A stretch of 64,000 nt of DNA, taken from assembly GCF_030269125.1 (NCBI RefSeq), contig NZ_BSSM01000026.1, positions 1 through 64,000 of the forward strand, given 5' to 3'. A program made the position numbers and the translations under genes. The notes under the pieces were generated by a model that worked only from the letters and a program-made list of their open reading frames with translations, was not told the DNA's origin and did no database searches. Source of the stretch: Streptomyces hygroscopicus subsp. hygroscopicus. Its GTDB lineage: Bacteria; Actinomycetota; Actinomycetes; Streptomycetales; Streptomycetaceae. Shown here piece after piece: positions 58,736 through 64,000 of the stretch (within the stretch, counting starts at the first letter, position 1; every line of letters begins with the position of its first letter).

Positions 58736-60328
58736 TCAGTCGGTGGGCAGCAGGACGCCGGGGTTGAGCAGGCCGTCGGGGTCCAGGCGGCGCTTGACGG
58801 CGCGCAGTGCCTCGACGGCCAGCTCTCCGGTCTCCCTGACATACCAGTCGCGGTGGTCGGTGCCCACCCCGTGGTGGTGGGAGATGGTGCCGCCGGCGGC
58901 GAGCACGGCCTCGTTGGCCGCGTGCTTGGCGGGCGTCCAGTGGGCCACCGGGTCCTCGCCCTGGGCGCTGACGACGGTGAAGTACAGAGAGGCGCCGTTC
59001 TCGTACACGTGGGAGATGTGGCACATCACCAGGGGCGGGGTGCCGGCCTGGGTGAGGGTGTCGGTGAGCGCGGTGCGCACGGCCGCGTACAGCTCGGGGA
59101 CGCGGGACCAGAAGGCGGCGGTCTCCAGGGTCTCGGCGAAGGCCCCGACGTCGAGGAGGGCGTCGCGCAGGTACGGCGCGGAGAAGCGGCCGTGGGCCCA
59201 GCGCTCGCCCGGCTCCGTGCCGAGCGGGGTGCCACCGCAGGCGGTGAGGACGGCGGCGGCCTGCTCACGCCGGTACGCGGTCTCCTGCGGTGTGCCCTCG
59301 TAGCCGGTGATGGCCAGGCACCCGGCGTCGCTCTGTCCGAGACCGGTGCCGATCTTGTCGGGTGAGGCGAGGCCGATGAGGGTCTCGGTCTCGTCGGACA
59401 GGCGCAGCACGGTCGGCCGCGGTCCGTCCTGGGCGAGCCTGCGCAGCGCGGCGGCGCCCTCCTCGAAGGAGGCGAACCGCCAGCCCTCGTAGATCTTGGT
59501 CTCGGGCCGGGGGCGCACGCGCACGGTCACGGAGGTGATGACGCCGAAGGCGCCCTCGGAGCCGAGGACCAGCTGGCGCAGGTCCGGGCCGGCGGCGGAG
59601 CGGGGGGCGCGGCCGGTCTCGACGGTGCCTTCGGGGGTGGCGAGGGTGAGGCCGAGGACCATCTCGTCGAAGCGGCCGTAGCCGGCGGATGCCTGGCCGC
59701 TGGAGCGGGCCGCGGCGAAGCCGCCGATGCTGGCCCACTCGAAGGACTGCGGGAAGTGGCCGAGGGTGTAGCCCTGTTCGGCGAGCAGGGACTCGGCGTC
59801 GGGGGCGCGCAGGCCGGGCTGGAGGACGGCGGTGCGCGAGACGGGGTCCAGGTCGAGCAGCCGGTTCATGCGGCGCAGGTCGAGGGCGACGAACGCGCCG
59901 CGTTCGGGGGCGAGTCCGCCGACGACGGAGGTGCCACCGCCGAAGGGAACGACGGCCAGGCCGTGGTCCGCGCAGGCGCGCAGCACGGCGAGGACCTCGT
60001 CGTGGGTGGCGGGCAGCACCACGGCCTGCGGGACGTCCGAGGTGTCGCCGACGCGGATGCGCAGCAGGTCGGGGGTGGACTTGCCGCGGGTGTGCCGGAT
60101 GCGGTGCTCGGCGTCGGTGCGGACGTGCTCGGCGCCGCCGACGGCCCCGGCGAGAACCGTCAGGGCGGCGGGGCCGGCCGTGGGGGCGGGCAGGTCGATG
60201 TCGTCCAGGGCGAGCGCGGGGGTGCTGCGCGGCTTGACGCCGAGCAGGTCGCGCAGCAGCCCGGTCACCGAGTCGGGCAGCGGGGCCGCCTTGGCCGGGT
60301 CGCCCCAGCCGTTCCACAGCATGTCCAT
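58736..60328 (-). CDS. FAD-dependent oxidase, alkyldihydroxyacetonephosphate-synthase-like
   Basis: A 530-residue VAO/FAD_binding_4 flavoprotein. The FAD loop VPFGGGTSVVGGLAPERGAFVALDLRRMNRLLDLD is near residues 126-160, YTLGHFPQSFEWASIGGFAAARSSGQASAGYGRFDEMV matches alkylglycerone-phosphate synthase (AGPS), and the end GGTISHHHGVGTDHRDWYVRETG carries the conserved HHHGVG. AGPS exchanges acyl for alkyl on dihydroxyacetone phosphate in ether-lipid synthesis; bacterial relatives are mostly of unknown substrate. ATG at 60326-60328. Divergent to a TetR gene and co-directional with the diacylglycerol-kinase-like gene. Confidence 0.88.
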   Translation of the reverse strand: MDMLWNGWGDPAKAAPLPDSVTGLLRDLLGVKPRSTPALALDDIDLPAPTAGPAALTVLAGAVGGAEHVRTDAEHRIRHTRGKSTPDLLRIRVGDTSDVPQAVVLPATHDEVLAVLRACADHGLAVVPFGGGTSVVGGLAPERGAFVALDLRRMNRLLDLDPVSRTAVLQPGLRAPDAESLLAEQGYTLGHFPQSFEWASIGGFAAARSSGQASAGYGRFDEMVLGLTLATPEGTVETGRAPRSAAGPDLRQLVLGSEGAFGVITSVTVRVRPRPETKIYEGWRFASFEEGAAALRRLAQDGPRPTVLRLSDETETLIGLASPDKIGTGLGQSDAGCLAITGYEGTPQETAYRREQAAAVLTACGGTPLGTEPGERWAHGRFSAPYLRDALLDVGAFAETLETAAFWSRVPELYAAVRTALTDTLTQAGTPPLVMCHISHVYENGASLYFTVVSAQGEDPVAHWTPAKHAANEAVLAAGGTISHHHGVGTDHRDWYVRETGELAVEALRAVKRRLDPDGLLNPGVLLPTD

Positions 60329-60467
60329 TGAACGGTCGTCCTCACAAGGTCGGTGTGCTCGGTCCGGGCGGTGGCCGGCGGGTGGTGCGCCGGGCGGCGG
60401 TGGGCCTCCGCTGGTGCCGCCCGACCCCGGGGCGTTACACTGTGACACATGACGCCTATTCGTCACA
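60329..60467. promoter_or_regulatory. Divergent region of TetR/flavoprotein genes with leaderless promoter and dyad
   Basis: TACACT (60436-60441) is a good -10 box seven bases before the tetR ATG at 60449, so tetR is probably leaderless. The inverted pair TGTGAC (60441-60446) and GTCACA (60462-60467) overlaps the start and is a plausible TetR operator; GTTACA-C-TGTGAC also forms a small dyad at 60434-60446. Repression of both divergent genes is likely. Confidence 0.6.
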
Positions 60468-61066
60468 ACGGTCCGGACGGTTCCGGAGGCCCGGACAGCG
60501 ATCCGGTGCTCGACGCGGTGCGCGACTGCGTGCTGGCCGTCGGGGTCCGCCGCACCACGCTCGCCGACGTGGCCCGCCGCGCCGGTGTCTCCCGGATGAC
60601 CCTGTACCGGCGCTGGCCCGATCTGCGGACTCTGGTGGGCGATCTGATGACCCGTGAGTGGATCGACGTGGCCACCCGCGCGATCCCCGCGCCCGCGCCC
60701 GGCCTCGACACGCGCGCCCGGATCGTGGAGGGGATGGTGACGGGCGTCCAGGCGTTCCGGGCGCATCCCCTCTTCCACAAGATCATCGACGTGGATCCGG
60801 AGCTGCTGCTGCCCTATGTCCTCGACCGGCGCGGGGCGAGCCAGCTGGCGCTGCTCGCGCTGCTCTCCGAGGCCCTGCGCGAGGGCCACGCGGACGGCTC
60901 CGTACGCCCCTGCCACACCGAACGGCAGGCCCGCACGCTGCTGTTGACCGTCCAGTCCTTCGCCCTGTCCCTGCGCACGATGACCGACGAGGACGATCCG
61001 GAGCTGGACTCCGCCGCCTTCCTCGGCGAACTGCGCACCCTCCTGGAGAGGATCCTCACGCCATGA
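60449..61066 (+). CDS. TetR-family regulator
   Basis: A 205-residue TetR protein. The helix-turn-helix is RTTLADVARRAGVSRMTLYRRWPDLRTLVGDLM at about residues 32-65. The ligand domain is helical with no known signature. It is divergent to the ADHAP-synthase-like flavoprotein and its TGA overlaps the ATG of glpD (ATGA). It therefore probably regulates a set of genes for glycerolipid or glycerol-phosphate metabolism, including glpD. Confidence 0.87.
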   Translation: MTPIRHNGPDGSGGPDSDPVLDAVRDCVLAVGVRRTTLADVARRAGVSRMTLYRRWPDLRTLVGDLMTREWIDVATRAIPAPAPGLDTRARIVEGMVTGVQAFRAHPLFHKIIDVDPELLLPYVLDRRGASQLALLALLSEALREGHADGSVRPCHTERQARTLLLTVQSFALSLRTMTDEDDPELDSAAFLGELRTLLERILTP

Positions 61067-62628
61067 GCCACACCGAGGCGATGCCCGGCTCGTCCCTCAG
61101 CGCGGCCCGGCGTACCCGGGAACTGGCCGAGGCCGCGGACGGCCGGAGGGCCGACGTCCTGGTCGTGGGGCTCGGCGCCACCGGGGCCGGTGTCGCCCTG
61201 GACGCGGCGGCCCGCGGTCTGGACGTCGTCGCGGTGGACGCGCACGACCTCGCCTTCGGCACCTCGCGCTGGAGTTCCAAGCTCATCCACGGCGGGCTGC
61301 GCTACCTGGCGTCCGCGCAGTTCGAGGTGGCGCACGAGAGCGCGGTGGAGCGGGGGGTGCTGATGACCCGTACCGCCCCGCACCTGGTGGCCGCGCAGCC
61401 CTTCGTCCTGCCGCTGACGCCGATGGTGCCGACGGCTCAGGCGTCCATCGCCTGGGCCGGACTGCGGGCCGGGGACATGCTGCGGCTGGCGGCGCGCACG
61501 CCGCGCCGGGTACTGCCGGCGCCGCGCCGGCTGTCGGCGACGGAGGCGCGGCACCTGGCGCCCTCGGTACGGGGGGCCGGGCTGCGCGGCGGGCTGCTGT
61601 CCTGGGACGGCCGGGTGACCGACGACGCCCGGCTGGTGACCGCGCTGGCCCGTACGGCGGCGGCCCACGGCGCGCGGGTGCTGACCCGGACCCGGGTGCT
61701 GGAGCTGACCGGCACGGGCGCCCGTGTCCGTGACGAAGTGACCGGTGAGGAGGGGGAGATCAGGGCCCGCGCCGTGATCAACGCCGCCGGGGTGTGGGCG
61801 GGCGGCCTGGTCGAGGGCATCCGCATCCGGCCCTCGCGCGGCACCCATCTGGTCCTGCGCTCCGAACGGCTCGGGGACCTGCCCGCCGGACTGCACATCC
61901 CGATCCCCGGCGAGACCAACCGCTTCGTGCTGGTGCTGCCCCAAGGCGACGGCCGGGTGTACGTCGGCCTCACCGACGAGCCGGTCGAGGGCGGCATCCC
62001 GGATGTACCGGAGGTGCCCGAGACGGACATCGGCTTCCTGCTGGACGTGCTCGGCTCGGCCCTGGACGTGCCCGTCGGACGGGACGAGGTCGTGGGCGCC
62101 TTCGCCGGGCTGCGCCCCCTGCTCGACACCTCGGCCGGCGACGCGTCCGCCCGCACCTCCGACATCTCGCGCCGGCACGCGGTGCTCACCTCGCCGGACG
62201 GGGTGACGACGGTGGTCGGCGGCAAGCTCACCACGTACCGCCGGATGGCGCAGGACGCGGTGGACGCCGCGACCGGGGCCCGGGGACTTCCCGTCCCCCC
62301 GTCCCCCACCGCCGGCCTCCCGCTGGTCGGCGCCGCCGCGCCCGAACGGCTGCGCGCCCTGCCGGTGCCGCGCCGACTGGTCCGGCGCTACGGCACGGAG
62401 GCCCTCGCCGTCCACGCCCTCTCCACCGAGGACCCCGCACTCGCCGCGCCGGTCCTGCCCGGCCACCCGGTCACCCGCGCCGAACTCGTGTGGGCGGCCC
62501 GCCACGAGGGCGCGTTGGACGAGTCCGACCTGCTGGACCGGCGCACCCGCATCGGCCTGGTGCCGAAGGACCGGGAGGCGGCGCTGGGGGCGGCGCGGGA
62601 AGTACTGACGGAAGGGATCCTGGGCTGA
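61063..62628 (+). CDS. glpD: Glycerol-3-phosphate dehydrogenase (FAD)
   Basis: A 521-residue aerobic glycerol-3-phosphate dehydrogenase. The FAD loop GLGATGAG is at residues 36-43, followed by FGTSRWSSKLIHGGLRYL and the family's C-terminal domain (AELVWAARHEGALDESDLLDRRTRIGLV). It oxidises glycerol-3-phosphate to dihydroxyacetone phosphate and feeds electrons to quinones at the membrane. It is translationally coupled to the upstream tetR. Streptomyces usually has several glpD paralogues; this one is tied to a putative lipid operon, since dihydroxyacetone phosphate is the AGPS-type substrate. Confidence 0.92.
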   Translation: MSHTEAMPGSSLSAARRTRELAEAADGRRADVLVVGLGATGAGVALDAAARGLDVVAVDAHDLAFGTSRWSSKLIHGGLRYLASAQFEVAHESAVERGVLMTRTAPHLVAAQPFVLPLTPMVPTAQASIAWAGLRAGDMLRLAARTPRRVLPAPRRLSATEARHLAPSVRGAGLRGGLLSWDGRVTDDARLVTALARTAAAHGARVLTRTRVLELTGTGARVRDEVTGEEGEIRARAVINAAGVWAGGLVEGIRIRPSRGTHLVLRSERLGDLPAGLHIPIPGETNRFVLVLPQGDGRVYVGLTDEPVEGGIPDVPEVPETDIGFLLDVLGSALDVPVGRDEVVGAFAGLRPLLDTSAGDASARTSDISRRHAVLTSPDGVTTVVGGKLTTYRRMAQDAVDAATGARGLPVPPSPTAGLPLVGAAAPERLRALPVPRRLVRRYGTEALAVHALSTEDPALAAPVLPGHPVTRAELVWAARHEGALDESDLLDRRTRIGLVPKDREAALGAAREVLTEGILG

Positions 62629-63050
62629 GGCGGCGCGCCCGCGCGAGCGGCGTCCGCGGCCTCCGGCGCCGAGGGGGCGACGCTCCCGTGGTGGTCCCCC
62701 GGGGGTTCTCCCGCGAGGGTGGCCCCTCCCGCGGAGGGACGCTCCCGCGCGAGGGGCCCCCGGGGGGGTGACGCTCCCGCGCGGGCGGCGGCACGCCCCA
62801 CCGACCACGACCGCCCACACACCCGCGACGACAGCCACCCACAACCCGGCTCCCGAACAGGCTTCGGCACCCCCGACCAGCCGACCGAACCACCTTCGGA
62901 AGACGACCACCGGCGGCAGGCAGCCGACGACAACCCCGAGCGACCCGCCCCGCCGACGGCGCTCGGAGCCTCGTTCCGTCACCGGTGGGCGGTGGCTCGC
63001 TCCGCCCCCCGTCGCGGCTCCGTTCCCCGCCCCCCTGCCGCCCATCCGCC
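62629..63050. other. GC-rich gap with repeated GACGCTCCCG motifs
   Basis: After glpD the sequence has three copies of GACGCTCCCG and several GAGGG/CCCTC and CCCGGGGG inverted runs (62675-62790), able to form overlapping hairpins that may end glpD transcripts. The remaining 250 bases are C/A-rich on the plus strand (ACCGACCACGACCGCCCACA) and open in several frames but no real protein is seen. Confidence 0.5.
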
Positions 63051-64000
63051 TCACACCAGCCGCCGGATGTCCCCCCGCACCCGGTAGAAGCCGCCCGCCG
63101 CCGGGTGCAGCGCGTCGACGACGTAGCGCGCGCCCGGCTCGCGTATCGCGCGCGGGAACTGGACGTTCCAGGAGGTGTCGTAGCCGTCGGACACCACGTG
63201 GACACGGACCCGGCCGGCCTCCCGGACGCACTCCACGACGACCGATCCGGTGGGGGCCTGGGCCACGGTGGCGACCGCGTGGACGGCCGTGGCGGGGGCG
63301 TACGTCGGCAGGGCGGCGGCGAGTTTGACGTCACGGACCACCGGCACCGAGCCCTGCTGGGCCGCGCCGATCGCGGCCTCGCTCGCGTCCACGCAGACCA
63401 GGGAGCCGTCCGTGGTCACCAGGTACAGCCGTTCGTCGCGGTACTGCATCGACAGCGCCGAACCTCCGCCCGTGCCGAGCTTCCACAGCCGGGTCCCGTC
63501 GCGGTCGAAGCAGTAGACGGACGACGCCGCGTCCCCGGCGAAGACGAACCGACCGCCCGGCGAGGTGGCGCAGGAGTACACCGCGCTGTCGCAGCCGTAC
63601 GTCGCCTCGATCGCGCCGGTCGCCTTCGACAGCCGCTGCACCACGCGGTGCCCGGTGCCCGCGTACACCGCGTCGTCCTCCTGCCAGCCGAACAGCACCC
63701 CGCCGCGGGTCCGCGTGTGCCACAACTCGCCGCCACCGTCGGGGCGGTAGGCGGTGACGCCCTGGTGGTGGCCGTGGTAGACGGCGTGGTCGTCGGCGCG
63801 CACCATCCAGGCGTGCTCGCCCTGGCTGCGGCGGGCCCACTGGTGTTCGTCCTCGTGGTCGATGACGGTGAGCCGGCCGCCGCGGTCGGAGACGTTGAGC
63901 ACGCCCTCGTGGATGTCCAGCCAGAAGATGTCGACGTCGGCGGTGATGTCGTAGGCGGCGAAGGGCAGTTTGGAGGACAGGTCGTAGACCTTGCCGTCGT
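63051..64000 (-). CDS. PQQ-like beta-propeller protein (partial)
   Basis: The frame is open from the window edge to a stop at 63051 and continues beyond base 64000. The translated part shows repeated propeller blades: VYDLSSKLPFAAYDITADVDIFWLDIHEG at the edge, then GGRLTVIDHEDEHQW, DDHAVYHGHHQGVTAYRPDGGGELWHTR, VQRLSKATGAIEATYGCDSAVYSCATSPGGRFVFAGDAASSVYCFDRDGTRLWKL. Blades of PQQ type with one Trp/Asp pattern per turn bind ligands or proteins. No signal can be judged without the 5' end. A WGR or metallo-type partner domain may lie outside the window. Confidence 0.75.
   Translation of the reverse strand, partial: DGKVYDLSSKLPFAAYDITADVDIFWLDIHEGVLNVSDRGGRLTVIDHEDEHQWARRSQGEHAWMVRADDHAVYHGHHQGVTAYRPDGGGELWHTRTRGGVLFGWQEDDAVYAGTGHRVVQRLSKATGAIEATYGCDSAVYSCATSPGGRFVFAGDAASSVYCFDRDGTRLWKLGTGGGSALSMQYRDERLYLVTTDGSLVCVDASEAAIGAAQQGSVPVVRDVKLAAALPTYAPATAVHAVATVAQAPTGSVVVECVREAGRVRVHVVSDGYDTSWNVQFPRAIREPGARYVVDALHPAAGGFYRVRGDIRRLV

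Noticed and set aside
62768..63328. Plus-strand ORF after glpD
   Set aside because: Pro/Thr/Arg low-complexity translation that runs into the antisense of the propeller gene; not protein-like.

Overview
The window is high-GC DNA with strong third-position G/C, many GTG starts, ATGA/GTGA start-stop overlaps and actinobacterial families (an MshA-like glycosyltransferase, a SpoIIE-type PP2C phosphatase, a BlaI/M56 pair, CsoR). Everything points to a Streptomyces or close relative, in an accessory-rich part of the chromosome. No transposase, phage gene or CRISPR array is visible.

Layout. (1) 1-10.6 kb: the 3' end of ahcY and a DinB/MDMPI-fold protein are followed by the most unusual locus. It holds a PIG-L de-N-acetylase, a glutamine-dependent asparagine synthetase, a methionyl-tRNA-synthetase-like protein without a KMSKS loop, an MshA-like glycosyltransferase, and a secreted peptide with six ADNNWP repeats. 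A Fur regulator, a LuxR-type regulator, a methyltransferase and a frameshifted GNAT gene flank it. The enzyme set resembles mycothiol biosynthesis (glycosyltransferase, deacetylase, class I synthetase-like ligase) with the ligase exchanged and an amidotransferase added. (2) 10.7-16.6 kb: a BlaI/M56 pair, then a copper module (CsoR, CopA, an altered CopZ, a secreted His/Met-rich protein) with CsoR-type operators. (3) 16.7-27 kb: GNAT, zinc-ribbon protein, PAS-GAF-PP2C phosphatase, a small membrane protein, a repeat-rich coiled protein of the gas-vesicle-associated type, an SDR behind a MerR-type promoter, and a MarR/MFS pair whose transporter carries a carboxypeptidase-regulatory-like tail. (4) 27.4-36.6 kb: an ABC exporter and a secreted phosphoesterase, a double GNAT protein, and two secreted serine hydrolases in one operon. 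(5) 36.6-42.5 kb: a tRNA-like element, a HAD/GH65 sugar-phosphorylase pair, a GH16-like protein and a second PIG-L deacetylase. (6) 43-53.8 kb: Mg2+ P-type ATPase, CtaG-like protein, XRE-cupin and GNAT genes with overlapping divergent starts, ClC channel, a broken YciI gene, HSL esterase, YdeI-like protein, decayed HEAT remnants and a GreA-family factor. (7) 53.8-64 kb: ClpC-type chaperone, Dyp peroxidase, Nudix-like protein, then a glycerolipid-flavoured set (diacylglycerol-kinase-like, ADHAP-synthase-like flavoprotein, TetR, GlpD), and a beta-propeller protein running off the end.

Best candidate for an undescribed system: the 0.9-7.4 kb locus, read as a putative pseudodisaccharide/amino-acid conjugate pathway with a repeat-peptide gene beside it. 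The gene families are visible in the sequence. The product and the link between the enzymes and the peptide are inference.
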